Source: Litomosoides sigmodontis (taxonomy: Eukaryota > Nematoda > Chromadorea > Rhabditida > Onchocercidae). Taken from it: a stretch of 64,000 bases of DNA. The translations under genes and the position numbers were made by a program. Position 1 is the stretch's first letter, and each line of letters begins with the position of its first letter. The DNA lies in the NCBI GenBank assembly GCA_963070105.1, contig OY718804.1:3613317-3677316 (forward strand), in the 5' to 3' direction. A model generated the notes under the pieces. The model was not told the origin of the DNA and made no database searches. It worked only from the letters and a program-made list of their open reading frames with translations. Below, in pieces: positions 12,801 to 26,800 of this stretch.

Positions 12801-15800
12801 ATGTAAGTTATACCTTTTACTTCGGTAGTCCAAATTTTGATTAATTTCCACTCTTCTATTCACTGAACATTATTCCGATTAGTCTATTGCTTATTTTTAT
12901 AAACGATTAGTGCTGTTTAAGAGATCGAAAAACGAAACTTCTATCTACACAGAGGAGCAGAACAAAGCTCAAAATGAACCAAACAGGCAAGCTGTTTTAT
13001 CTGCTATAGTTCTTAATATTTTTTGTCGGTAACCCTAATTGGTAGAGGTTCTAATTTGGATTTATGGTCGGTGACCACAATCATTTTAACAGAATTCTAT
13101 CCAGTAATATTCATTTTCGAATTTCAGCCTACCACAAACAAATAATGAAAACATGGCGAACAAATTAGTGCTGGATGAGCATCTTGAATTTTGTGATTGT
13201 GTGTTGTGCACACTTTGTGACTTGAATTCACAGATGCATATAGAAGCCATTTTTTCAAAAATGTTATTTTATCGAAACTCGTCAAGAATGTTTCGTGTGC
13301 TTTCCGAAAGGTAATCTTTCATATTCTCATTCAGATTACATTGAAATAATTTTCTTATCATTGTTGACTTCGCCTTCATTGACTCTGGTAAAAATCGTTA
13401 ATTACTGTTCGCGTATTGGTATCAATAAACAGTATACAGTGATTGTGGGAAATGTGTATATTGTAGGGTTTTGAAATTGTCTCAGGAAACGCCATCAGAT
13501 GTGATTGCCATTTATTCGGCACTTCAAAAAGAAGCAACAGAAAAGGTGATTTTTCTTTCATACATGGTTTTTCAAGGTTTACTTTTTTTATGCTTTTCTT
13601 TGTTTAATCTTGATGATTTGTTCAGGAATATGAATATATTTCAGGCATTTGAAGAACGAAGATATCCACTAGAAGCATTAGATCGTTTTTTGCTCGCAGC
13701 AATTCGATGGCTCCGAAGAGTTGGCGAAGAGGAAAAATCGGAGATTATACAGGATGTAATTGAGGAGTCGTTGAAAGTGTGTTTATAAAAATAATTTTTG
13801 ATTGGGATGTATTCATGTTGATAGTAGGCGAGGAATTTCTTTGGCACTAATGTCTGGATTTTTGGAAGATTTTTTGTTGATGTTCAGCATACGACTGTTA
13901 AAATTTATAGATATGCTCTGAGGACCTCATACACTTTCGCTGGCAATGGTTGACGATACGACAGTTAGCGCGAAAAGCACTGAAAATTCCAAAGTTAGAG
14001 TGGATGCGTTTGGATGTGAAAGCAGGGTTACGTTCACCACTGAAATCTATTGTCATCAATCTTGCGTCAGAACTGAATACGTTGTACGTAAGGAATTTCC
14101 TTAACCCTATGCTGATGAATGATAATTATTCCCAAAAAATAAGCTTCAGATCTGTGCAGTTTCCTGATGCGCAAGGCTAGCTGTATATATATTAGTTCAG
14201 TTGGAAACATTCTCGGATCGTAGTTTATTTTGTTATTGCCATCGAATTGTCCATTTTTTTCAGGACACTTTGCTCACCAAGACCATGTATCAATTCGAAC
14301 TCCGATAAGTATACATCGATCTCAAAAGCAAGTGACAAGATTGCTACTAATGTCACTTCTAGTTGCATAAACACGGAGATAGAAGAAGCTCGGAAGGATT
14401 TCGATTCTTTTTCTCATCTTTTGTACAGGTTTAGATTTGTTGCTGTTCACTGCTTTCATTTCACAAAGTAAGGAAAAATCCCTTTTTTTTATACGAAAAT
14501 TTCAACTGCGTTTTCATTGAATACACATGTTAAGTTTGGACTTACAGGGAGTGGCGATTCCAAACATGTTCTTATTTGGGACAAGCCTGTGCTTTCCAAT
14601 ATAAAGCCAACTGGATTCAACCAGGTTGGAGTGCGGCTTATTACTTTAATGAAGCAATGTTTATGAGTACTCGTCAGTTGGCTCGCATGATTTCCAAAAA
14701 ACCGGGGAAGGACCGGAATTTTTACTTCGAAAACGTTGAAAAGTTTAAAGATGCTGTTCAGCGTTTGCCCCCTGGTAGGTTTTGAAGTTTTCTTTTAAAA
14801 TAATGATCTTATTTAACCTTATTAGTAGTAGACGTAATAAAATTTGTCAAATCAAGGAGAATTTATACTTCCTGTGAACTCAATAACTCGGAATTTCTAG
14901 TGAATTTACGCATTAAAATTTTTAGACTTAACGGTGGTGCAACTTTTCTTGGATTCTAAAAGAATACTTTGGTTAATCAAATTATACAATGGTCGACCAC
15001 CATTGGTTGTGCCTGTTACATTCATTCTACAGGTTATAATTGGTCATAAAATTATTTGCTAATGAATGCAACTGTAACGAAGGCATATGGCAATCTTGTA
15101 GAATAATTTGCCATATCTATTCTGCTAATGATATTGGAATTGAAGCTGATGACTTTTAAAGTAGATATATTTTGAATTTCCAAAGAAAAATGATAAACTG
15201 AAGTGTTGTAATGAAAGTTGTAATGAAAAAGGGTTAAAGGACACTATTGTTTCATTTTCCTTTTGAAAGCAAATACAGAAAAGTGGCTTTCAGGATGACG
15301 TGCTCTTGAAACGTTTCTTAGCGTTATTAATGGAAAACGATGCATCAGGAAATCTTAGTAAAACATGCAAAGACCCAAAAGAATATTGGCGGATAAGAAG
15401 AAAGTTGGACAAGAAATTGAAGGTTGAATTTTTAAAAGCTGTACATTTTCCTACTTTTTCAAAAACTGTGACAATGTTCTTGGCAAATGAAGAACTTTTT
15501 TCTCTTGCACATCGCACTTTACTTTCAATATTTTTTTGTTTAGCTACAAAATTTTAGGCATTATTAGCTATGGAAATAAATAGAAGGCAAGAAGCTGAAA
15601 GTTTTTTGGTTGTAGAAGCAAGAAGTTTTAATAATCATCTAATTTTTACAGATTTTAATTAACGAGGTAGAAACCGGATGGTTTGGGATCTTTTCCGTTC
15701 TGCTTTTACCTTCCGTCAATATAAATGATTCTCGTATCTCACTTATCGATGAGTTAGTGAATAGAGGGCTTTCAAGAAGTTTTGCAAATGTACGCATAAA

Positions 15801-18168
15801 CGGAGTTTCATGCTTTATTACCACCAAACTGCGAAAGCGGAGATATAATTTCAGGCCTTTTTTTCCATTTATCGATCTGCTATCTTCTTTTTATGTTAGA
15901 AAAGCGCGATATAATTTTGAAATATTAAAGGTGCGATAATACGGAAAATAAAACCTTACGAAGCATGTGATCTGGTAATGAAAACAGTATCAGTGGGGTC
16001 TTTCTTCCACTATACTTTGCAAAAGCGAATTGATACAATGTAATTATCCTGAAACTGATTTTTGACTTTCTTCCAGACATTAGTTGAAAATTTGGACTTG
16101 TCAACAGCAAGTTGGCAGCAGTTGCTACAAAGATTTTCAAGTTTGGAAAATTTTGATGAAGCTGTTACTACATGCATTGCCGATCGTCGAAATCGCTGGA
16201 TATCGAAGTTCGGAAAGCAGACATTCCTTCGTAACTTCTCAAACAGTTATGTCTTGTTTTGCGTCTCGCCGGTAAGTCTATTTTTTCTGAAGTCATAATC
16301 TTGAAGATACTCAGAATTTTTTTTTAATTCTTCAAGTTTATCTATTATAGTTGCGTTTAAGCGAAGATCGTATCGTTTTATTAACTAATGTAATTTGATC
16401 AAGTGGAAATCATAACTAAATTTCTTATTCCGTCAAAATTTCTGCTTCTTTTAATGTCATTACGGAGGTATTTGACTGTAAGATCTTCATACCGATACGT
16501 TTCAGGAATTATCCTCATTTCCCTTCGAACTTTTGCCGGTGATGGAGTCACACAAGCGTGTTTGTAGGATATCATCATTACACATGTTCGAGGAACTTTT
16601 ACATCTTTCGAAAAAGGTTTTTTTTTTTCTTTGTACTGTTTATCTCTATGCTAAGGCTTCGTGCAAAATTGTTTTTATACTGTAATTTTAGATACCAAAA
16701 GCAGTTGATGGAAAGAATTCTTTTTACGTACTCGACCCTGGAGGCGATTTAACCGACACACAGAAAAGACTCTCGAAAGAACTGGAAAAATATACTTGTT
16801 GGAAAGGAATAATTGGAACTGCGCCAAAGCCGGATGAATTGCGAAACTCGTTGGAAACTAGTGATCTGTTCTTGTAAGCTTAACCAGTTTCTTTTTAAAA
16901 TATTTACGGCAGAAATTCATAAATCTCTAAATCCTAGACTTCTAAATTTTTAATTTTTTAGGAAACTATTTCATACCTGTCATGCTTAAATAGCTCCATC
17001 ATCATTTATAGATAGATTGCTGGATGTATTCATACTAGGTTTTTTTCCTAGGGCGCTCAAAAATTTTTTGTTTGTTCTAAATTGTGCTGTTTTCTTCAAA
17101 ATTTTTCTATTTGAACAAATTTGTACATTAACACTTCAGTTTCTATCATTATTCAAAATTTTTTAAAGCTATATGGGCCATGGGAGTGGTGGTAGATATT
17201 TTGGAAGATCAACAGTACTTCGGAGTAACATTCGTGCCGTATCGCTCCTTATGGGCTGCTCCAGGTGTGTTTTTTTGTATGATTTCGTATAAAAGCGATA
17301 AAGGCGATATTTCCAATGTTTTAAGATTTAAAATCGAATAAATTTTTAGTGTTCGTATAACTTGCGAGGGCGAAGGACTTGACGGTAGAGGTGCAATTTA
17401 CGATTATACTATAGCAAAGTGTCCTTGTGTTGTTGGTTGTCTTTGGATGGTGAGTTGGTATTTAGAAGAAATAAAATTAGATTACAAGTTACAGAATCAC
17501 AGTTTGTAAGAAGTCTATTCTTACGAACTAGTATCTGAAAATATACACATCTTTTGATTAACTGATGATAGTGAATACAAAACTATTTTTTCATGATATA
17601 TTTAAAGTATTTCGGCGAGTTTGCTTTTTCTCTGCTTAAGGTCACCGATGGTGAAATTGATCGAGTGCTCTTGGCTGTTCTGGATTTCTGCTTTTCAGAA
17701 ATTCAAAAAACAAAGGGTGATAAAGTTAAGGAAAAGTAAGTTTAAGTATTTTGCTTTGAAAAAATCCTCCCTTATTGGACTAGCAAAATAAACAGATTTT
17801 GCAGGGGCAACTAATTTTTGTCATTTCATAAATTTTACTGTATAGATGTTAATCGAATTATATTTTGGTTGAAAAGATTCGTTTGGATGCGTTTGTATTA
17901 ATTTTTTTCGAAAAAGCTGCAAATAAATCTCTTGGTTAAATCGTATTTCAGCTCGCCATATCGACTCCTTATAGATGGAATTGCACATGCTCGCACAGCA
18001 TGCAAGCTGAAGTACCTCACTGGTGGTGCTGTTGTTGCATATGGATTACCCATTGTGACACATTTATCGCAAGATATGATAGCTATGAAGCAACAGTCCG
18101 AAACAACGCAACTATTGGACGAAGATACTGCATTACTGCCGAAATCGAAGGAATTATTAGGGACTTGA
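9815..18168 (+). CDS. sep-1: Separase (cohesin-cleaving cysteine protease, peptidase C50)
   Basis: Twenty-five phase-consistent exons give about 1233 residues: 9815-9948, 10180-10342, 10635-10764, 11086-11300, 11470-11637, 12064-12226, 12417-12561, 12694-12802, 12883-13028, 13128-13310, 13467-13545, 13645-13776, 13911-14083, 14264-14428, 14548-14774, 14926-15032, 15294-15422, 15652-15789, 16077-16271, 16506-16616, 16692-16873, 17169-17264, 17350-17449, 17641-17735 and 17952-18168. The C-terminal protease domain is clear: YVLDPGGDLTDTQ, the catalytic His in YMGHGSGGRYF (about residue 1069), the catalytic Cys in SLLMGCSS (about 1095), then VGCLWMVTDGEIDR. Separase cleaves the Scc1/Rec8 cohesin subunit at anaphase onset and is held inactive by securin; in C. 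elegans it also acts in eggshell formation. The length is close to C. elegans SEP-1, so the N-terminal helical half is short, as in nematodes. The ATG follows tttcag directly, which suits a trans-splice acceptor. The junction between exons 3 and 4 is the least certain. Confidence 0.94.
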
Positions 18169-19870
18169 CCAACTTTTGCTCTCATTGTTGAAATCGTAAT
18201 TAGTACTAGGATCCACGATTTATGTATTTTTGAAGTTGTTAAATAATTTGAACTGAAAATGATGCTTTCATAACTCGAGCTTTCCTGACCAGAAATTTTT
18301 AAGTTGTGTTTCCTCAATTTTAAAATCGAATTTCACTTTATTTATGGGAATTTAAGATCATTCCTTCAGCAATCACACACAAAATGCGCTGTTTATATTT
18401 TGTTAAAGTTTCTCCTCTTATTGTAACGCTTGCAATTAGTAATTCAGGAGCACATACACATTTTTTTTTGAGTACGTCAGTTTGGAAAAGTAACCAGGAG
18501 TTCAGTAAATATAGGATACTACCTCGCAATGTGGTTCTCATCTGCAATACCGGCACTGATACTTGTAAATATTCGAAATTATTCATATCTTCACATGATC
18601 AAAAAATGATATTCGCTAAACTGTGTGCAAACCTGAAAATTTAAGTTTTCGGAATTGTTTGACAATGTGAGAAATGCAATATTCTTCGCGTTTCCCAAAC
18701 TTCTTGCTTACAGTGACTTAATTACTTACTGTTTTTCTCTGTACATCCAACATCCATTTTTATTCAATTTATTCGTTTAAAACTTATTTTCACATGTGGC
18801 ATGTATTCTGTGAAAAAACAATTATATAAAACTTTCTCAAATATCTGAATTTCAAGGTAACGTGTTGGGTGTGGTAGCTGTAGGAATGAAACATCAACAC
18901 CTTGATGTTGCAATGATATCATATTTTTGATGATTTACATAAGATGACGGGAATTGTTCAATCGTATGTTTTGGTACTAATGTTAGCGGTCATAAATCAA
19001 AGTAAAAGTTCAGTTAACATCGATTTACACATTTTAATCTCAAATTTAACTGTGTTTGATCTTGCGTATATCGTTTACAAAATAGTTGTGATAAAGTGAG
19101 TATTGAGTAGTAGAAGTTTGTTAAGCTCATTCTTTCGCCATTTTATATGCAAATATTGATGCTACAAATATGGCTCACTTTTCGCTTTGATTACGATAAA
19201 GTATCTGAAAAGGTTAAATTGATTTTCAAGGTATTCTCATGCTCTATGAGTCTTGTGTGGAATGATTCTCGATGAAGGTCAATTACTGTCTGCCTGGACT
19301 AATAGCGCACCTCTCTCCGTACAGTAATGTTTACCATTCCAGGAGGGTATGGATGAAAGGGAATGAAAGCAGTTTGCTTCCAATCACTGAATTTGACAAC
19401 GAAAAAAAAAGCGAACGAACGGAGATTTACTTCTGCTCATTCGTTCTTTTCAGCAGCAATCTTCGATCGACCAACAATCGACACTCAAACTATGTCGCAG
19501 ACACAAGACGATTTGCTAATGATGAATGGGACTGAATAGGCCTGGCTTACGGCACCACTACTACTGACTGCTATTTCAGGTTATGTAGGACTGTTTGCTT
19601 AGGTTACTACAGCAGCAACTGCAAGTGCTATATTTGAGGCTATCACGTGATGTATTATAAGGAGTGGGCTGTTTCAGGACATAGTTTTCATTTATCATCG
19701 AAAGCAAGGAACGCCGAACGATGGGATGGGAAAGGAGGGGAAGAAGAGTGGAACGGAAGAAGGAACGCAGCGGACCACCACTAATTATCGAACAGAGAAG
19801 AAAGTGTGAGCAAGAAAAAAGGAACAGAAGCTAAGAAGAATTCTCGGTCGGTTTATTTGTTGCGGGCGAT

Positions 19871-19904
19871 ACGTACGTACGCACGTACGTACGTACATAC
19901 GTAT
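19871..19904. repeat. ACGT tetranucleotide repeat
   Basis: About eight copies of a self-complementary ACGT unit with minor interruptions (acgtacgtacgcacgtacgt and onward, ending cgtat). Each unit is a palindrome, so the tract can fold on itself. Confidence 0.9.
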
Positions 19905-20330
19905 ATGATGAGCGCAAATAATTAGGGAAGAAGTGAGGGGAAGGGAGGGGGGGTAGGAGGATGTGCATTGGGAAAGGTCGAAAGAAGCATATAGGATGGA
20001 CGAGGTTTGACAACTGAAGCGATACGTCTAGCTGCGGCCGCCTAGTACTGGCTGGCACCAATGCGCCGATCTGCAACGATTCTTGTGGGGAACATTTCTT
20101 CTGTGATTGTGGTAGTCGTCATCGATCCGATCCATTCATCCAACTGTCTAGCAAAATGTAGCACTCTTTCTCCCTCTCTCTTTCTCTTTCTCTCCATACC
20201 ATTTAGGAACCCATCTGTATTTCATCATCGATGCAATGAATATTCTACGGATCGGAGGAAGGCAATCTCTCTATTGTCCTCTTCGCGAGGTCGCTTATCT
20301 CAGGAAAGACGTGCAATCTGAAACTTCATT

Positions 20331-20368
20331 TCTGTCTCTCTCTCTCTCTGTCTCTCCCTCTCTCTCTT
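20331..20368. repeat. (TC)n microsatellite
   Basis: A nearly pure TC run with two CTG/CCC interruptions. A similar pyrimidine run lies at 20166-20196, and a complementary GA run follows at 20516-20535. Confidence 0.9.
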
Positions 20369-20515
20369 CATTTTCATTTGATATGAAAGTACATATCATC
20401 CTCCTCTTCCAATTTTTTCTTACATTACTATCGCCATGAAGAAAAGGCTTATTTGATAAAAGATTAACTTTTTTTTTAGCTTTAAACATTTTTTTTTTGC
20501 AGACATAATAGCGGC

Positions 20516-20535
20516 AAGAGAGAGAGAGAGAGAGA
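20516..20535. repeat. (GA)n microsatellite
   Basis: A perfect AG dinucleotide run on the plus strand, complementary to the TC run about 150 bases to its left, so the two could pair as a stem in RNA or single-stranded DNA. Confidence 0.9.
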
Positions 20536-23500
20536 ATGAGGGAAGGAAGAGATTGAGGAATTTGATGATGGATAGGAAATAAAGTAAGCATTGCCTACAG
20601 TGTCATTAAGATTGATCTGCGCTACGTGACGTGAGGTGAAGCGTGGAATAAGGTTGGAATGAGAAGAGCCTATAGCGCTACAATTACACAACACAGGAGG
20701 TATTGCATGTTGTTGATTGCATTGCATTGACATGCACTTCTTCATCGCTCTTGACACGTAGTGCAAACAGCTGACCAGATCTGTTCGATTTAGAGTGCTG
20801 TAAAAGAGATTGGAGACTGTTGCTGGACAAGATGGGAGCGCTTGGCAAGAGATCAGTTGACTATATCATCACACTTACACATATGAGTTGAATTAGCAAA
20901 TTGCTTGCACATCGGATGAGATTTATCTTATCTTGCCGCTAGCAACACTCTGCGCATTGTATCTACGTAAGTGTACTATCTCATCTATATCATATCCCAT
21001 ATTTCTCTTCTCTTTTGTGCTTGTTAGGCTAAGATGATTGTTCATTGCAAGCCTTATCAGTGTGCATGTCATATGTCATCGTTTAGAGTTAATTTAATCG
21101 AAGTACAGATTTGTTGCATGCACTCTTTTTGTGTATTGTTAAATTTTAGTGTACTGTTTTTCTAATTCTGAAATATTGACTTCCCCTCGTAGATACTACC
21201 TTACAAGTTCTATCGTATATTCTAGTATATTTGTGGATGAGGTTTTGGTCAAGTGAATGGGATGAATGCTGCAGACAGGTCAATATTTGCTTGGAACTGT
21301 GCCAGTAGGCGTACTAGCAGATATCACTCATACCCGTAACCGTTCGTCGTTGCATCCTGTCGTGACAGCTTTAATCATTTGCCTTTGTTATTTATCACTT
21401 CCGATAAAATCGAGAAGAAGCTGTTCAGAAGTAGAAATACCTCCTTATACATTGCTTCCATTGGCATGGTAAGTACCACGCAATCTCTTCAATTTCGTAT
21501 TCTGAGAAGGAATACGAGAGAAGTGGAGGAGATTTTTTGGAAGATATATTAGTTTGTGCACAACGTATAAATGAGTGAAGAGGGTAGATTGAAAGATCAA
21601 GACGTCAATCAGTTAACTGAAATTTGAGAGATCTTAAAATTTTGTTAGGATCGAGAAAAAAAACACTTTGTTAATTTGTTCTGCCGACTTTTCGAGACTA
21701 GAAATCGTTTCAAATTCGTTCTTAAATTTCTATCGTTTTCGATCTTCTATACTTCTTTTTTGAACTGAATAATATGAGTGTAATATTTTGTAAAGATTGA
21801 GATTTTTTTTGAATAATACAGCTCCTATAAAAAGGTTTTAGCTTCAAATTGTTTGACATAGATAGTATGATAAAAAAGTTTTAGACTTTAGAAAGTTTTG
21901 ATATGACTTGATTTTCTCCTCTTTTCTCTCAGTTTATGCCGAAGCGATCTTTCGTTTCATTTCTCAATCGTTTTCTGAATTTTCATTTCAGAACCATCAA
22001 CTTCATTGAGTATTTCGTTTTTTTTTGCTCAAAATATGTTCACCTTCTTCTCAAAAGGAGTAAAAAATATGGAACAGAAGTATGCAGTGGAATCAGTAAT
22101 AAATGAAAATGGTATTGGTTGGTACGGTGAGGAAGGAAGATGGGGACGCTATAGATATCCTTCTAGCTGTTTCATTTTTCAACTCCACGTATTTCCTATG
22201 TTTGTTTTAGATTTTAAAGGTAAAGAGGAACACTTTAGCTTTTCTAAAATTTGGGAATAGGGCAATAGTATGATATTCAATATACAATAGCATATGGTTT
22301 GAATAGTATGTTCATAAATTTAAAAAATTACGATCATATTGAACTCGTTGCTTTCTGATGATGAAGCATGTTAAAGTTAAGGTTAAGGTTCTGTATGATT
22401 TTCTTAATTCTTTTGTAATTTAGCGTGTTGTACGTTATCTATTTGAATGACGTTAGAGTTCAAATGTAATTTGGTAATTTGTGAAAAAAAATGGGACAGG
22501 GTTATTGGATAATTTTTGTCTTACGCAACCCTTGAACATCCTATTCAATGTGAATGCATAAATGGTATTGTGTGTATGTATGTACATATATGAGTGTATG
22601 TGTGTGTGTTTCGTTTTTACATTTGTAATAACTTTGAGATGTTTGCTAAAATGAAAATTGAAGGAGGAAGTTTGGCAAGTTTCGTTTTATGCTCTCTCAG
22701 CAAAGTATAATTTGAAAATCAGGAAAGGAAATATTCGAAAATTCGTTGATGACCTTGACCTAGCAAATTCTTTCTACCCACCTTCTGTTGTTGTCGTTTT
22801 TCCATTTATTCATTTATTGCTTTTGGAAATTTTCCATTCTATCTACTCTACTGTCCCTCTAGGCTTAACTCAGGTATTTCATTTATCTGAAAGTGAAGTG
22901 GTGCATTTGTTGTGAAGTTTGTCTTTTCGAAGTCAGAGAGGAGGAGGGGAGAAGGAGAAGGTAGTAAAAGCAAGCATTCCTTTATCGAGAAATATTGATG
23001 AAGTAAGGTTACTGTTCCGTACACAAGCAGATGTGGTATTTTTGCTTCATCTCATTTTGCAAAACTTGTTAACATCAGAATGACGAGAAGAGTTGTTTAT
23101 GTGAAGAAGCCATCTATGTATTCGTAAGCGTTCTGATTTAAGCTTGTGGAGGCTGTAAGCGCCCTGATTTGATGACCAATTGAAGTGTTAGGGACGAGAG
23201 ATCTTGCAGCATAGAAAACACTTATCATCTCACTTCACCGACAGATGTGTGTTTTCGTTGTTGAAACTCTGTTTTGTTAGGTGGAAGTTAGCTTTAGTAG
23301 GAGTGAAAGAGTTGAAAATTGTTAACTTTCCTAGAAAGTTAACTTATCAAACTCATCAACCTTTTATCGTTCATTTTAAATTGTACAGTCCATTCATTCA
23401 TTAAAGTCTTTTGGCTTTTTGGATGAAATTTATGTGTAAAATGTTGACTGAAGGTTTATAATATAATATGTATGGTTAATTCTGCCCTGATGTTCTACCT

Positions 23501-23857
23501 ACCTAAATTGAATTTGCCAAAAAAAGTATATTGTCATCTGTTATCTCCACTGCTGGACCAATAAGCCTGAGCAACGAGAAGAAGCGCATTTCATTTTGTG
23601 TACGAATAAACAACCAAATAATTTTTTAGGTCTTCCTTTTGTTTTGTTTTTTTTCAGTTTGATAACAAAGGATAACGAGGAAACAGAGAAGAAGAGAAAG
23701 AAAAGGAGAGAGAGAGAAAGAGCGAGCGAGAAAGAGAGAAAGGCAAAGAAAGGAATCGACGGAGGTCGAGTGGCGAACGGTTCAAGCCTTCGCTACTGAT
23801 TTTTCTCACTTTGAAATATTCCATTCATTGCTACTATATAATTACAATTACTGAGTA

Positions 23858-26800
23858 ATGCGACGACCGTCACGGGCTTCTTCAATTTTCCTCTATACAT
23901 TATTGTATTTATCTACCGTACAAACTGTTACAGTACTGACCACTACTACTGCGACTACTGCCACCATTACTATTTCTTACTGTAATGCAGCATTTAAGCA
24001 AGCAGCTGAAATCAATGAATCAGTACGTTTTTTTTTGTTTTTTCTCATTCTTGCTTTCTTGTAATGTAAGTTTTCTCACAAAATTAATTTCTGAGTCAGT
24101 AGATTAATTCAGTGATGGATTAAATTGTTGAATTATGTAGACATTATATTATCAGTGATATGCTTTATGAATTATTTGAAAACTTATTTTCTTCTGTTTA
24201 GAAATTGATGGAGTTATCATGTGATAATTTTATCTAAATTATCACAACATAGAGATATTTCAGCTATCATTCTTGATTAGTTTGACGTTTAATGCAGTAA
24301 GAGTTACCATTCAACAGCTATCCTAGGCGTTGTCATCAATTTAGAACTATTCATAACTTTTAAATTCACATTTACTTGGGAATCTAGCTTAAGGTGGATC
24401 TTTTGTTATCCAAGGTGATGGAGGAAAGAGCTAAGATTGGCAGTATATCAACTCACATTCTGTATTAAGCGGTTAGCAAACTAATGATTAACTGTTGCTA
24501 ATAATGCCATAATTACTCTCTCATAATCAACACAAAGGTAGAGATAATTTCCCCTCAGGCCATTCATGAACTTTTATGTTTCTTTAAATATTTCTTCCTC
24601 AAAACTTAATTTCAAAGTATTTTGAGTCTTTACACTATTTACTTCTATTTTTGATTACTCATAAACCGATGCTTTCTTACTGATCAGTTTTATTTCGTAG
24701 AAATCCTTTTGTTTCTATTATTACTACTTGTTGCTCGACTCCTCCACAGCATTCATCTTTTGGTCTGTTAATTTACATATTCTTGATTTATGGAGCAGAT
24801 GGCTTGACATTGCAATCCATAGTTTTTGGGGTCATAGTCGTTTCTATCAAATTAATATCCAATTTGAGCAGAGATGCACAAAGCACGCAGAAAATGAGTT
24901 ACAGGAAGGTGGATCAGCGATCAGCGCCAATTTTGTGAGTAGAAAAGAGTGGTCCACCCAGTGCTTAACAGTTTGCTGTTAGTATTAATTATCTTCTCTC
25001 CGACCACATTTCTCGATCACAAATGTCCTTTGAGTGCATTAGGAAGTAATGGCAGTAAGCTTTGATCGCTCTACACCGCGAGATGAAAGTAAATTGACTC
25101 CGTTAAAGGTGGAATATTGCATGTTCCACGTTTCGATGGGAAAATTTTTAATGCAAAAGTAAACAGGGAAATTAGTAATGTTAGATGATGAGTTGTACTT
25201 TTGAACGGATATGCGTTTCACATCCTTTCATTATTATATCGACTGATAAAAGCGGAAGTGTACACATGAGTGTTATGCTTTTTTCTTTCCGCTCTCTAAT
25301 TTCATTGTCTTTGTGAATTTAAACTTTTTCAACGAAAAGATTTGGAATGAATTTTTGTTTTAAAAAATTTCATAGTAATTTTTAGGGTTTACCATAATGA
25401 AAGAAATTCTCTCTTTACATAGTGTCCTATATTTAAGAACATAGAAGATTCGAATTCTTTCACTAGCTAGCTTATTGTTGAGATGAGTTAAAATTGAGTG
25501 AGAATTGAGAATTATTTAATGCTGTCAACAGTGATGGCTTTATTGAGCTCTCAGTTCGTATAGCTAGAAGATCCCTTTGCAGAAGACATATGGTAGAGGT
25601 ATCGTTTGTGATTTCCGGTTATTTATGGATATCCAAGAGGGAAGGAAGATTGATTGCAATAATAAATCGTGCATGTATGGGAAGTTGAAAAGGACTGAAA
25701 AGCTGTAATTTGACTACAAAGCTAAAAATTAATCTGATCAAAGTGAGAGGAAGAGAGGGAGAGAAAGAGAGAGAGGATCGTATCTGATTTTCATATATGC
25801 ATAGATAGGTAGATATATGTGTAAAAAATAGACCACCCTAATGCTTCTAACAATATAAATTTTATACATTCCATCAATTTTACCCCGTGATTGGGAGAAA
25901 TGATGGGTTTTTTTATGGATATATTTACGCAACTGATAGCTTGCGGGGACGTTTGATTATACAGAGGATCATTGAAATTTATTGCTTTCAAGGCTTTCAT
26001 TTTTTTTGTAGAGTTCCGAAATTTTCTTTTTTCTTTTCTTTTTGCAGGCACATAGAAACGAAATTCATAGTTTAAGAAGATTTGATGTCATTTGAAATTC
26101 GAAACATAGAAGCTCTTCATACAATATAATAAATATAAAATATATATCATCTGTTTTCATAGTTATGATAAAGAAGTCACGGAGGATATTTTTTGGAAAA
26201 GTATTTGAAAATAGGAATACTGCTTGTTCCTTATTAATAATATAAAAATAATTTTGCATTTTTTTCCAGGAAGCATGTTATTGCTTTCCGGAGACGGTGT
26301 CGTCAAAGGGACGCGATTCATTGCTGTCAAGTGGGGAAGGTATGTGGATCGGTTGTACACGACAGAAAATGCCACAAGTGTTCAGTGCTTTAAATGCACT
26401 TAACGAAACATTGATATCCAAGCTATGGATTTGGGATTCATTGATCAATATTATTCCAGCTGATATGTTTGCTCAGGTAACATTCTGATAAGAATTTCGG
26501 AGTATCCACACTTTTGTCACTTTCTAAGCACTGATTTAGTTTGCTAGATGATGTTAATGAATAATATGATTGCTAAAAAAGTGATGATTGGTATGAATAT
26601 ATGTGAAGTAGTACTATAATTAGTTCCATGACTTACCATCTTTTTTATCTGGGTTTTCATCGTTAATTTTCGTCACTGAGGAGTACCATTATTATTGAAG
26701 TTGTTGAGAATTTATATGTGAACAGTTTTATGCAAACGATACTTCTGCATATTTTACTGAACATTGTAGTTGATACTCTTCCTTGATAGCAATGCACTGG

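Larger units (their letters stand above)
18169..23857. other. Long non-coding stretch upstream of the first LRR gene
   Basis: 5.7 kb without a supported exon. Open frames here (for example 19272-19535, 20295-20591, 21266-21472 and 22006-22260) have random-looking or simple-repeat translations and lack paired splice sites. The stretch is enriched in simple repeats, annotated separately, and also has a purine run at 23690-23755. It presumably includes the sep-1 3' UTR and the promoter or 5' UTR exons of the downstream receptor gene. Confidence 0.5.

Noticed and set aside
17898..18317. 139-codon minus-strand open frame
   Set aside because: It is the antisense shadow of the last separase exon.
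20295..20591. Overlapping frames through the TC/GA tracts
   Set aside because: The translations consist largely of Ser-Leu or Arg-Glu runs produced by the dinucleotide repeats.
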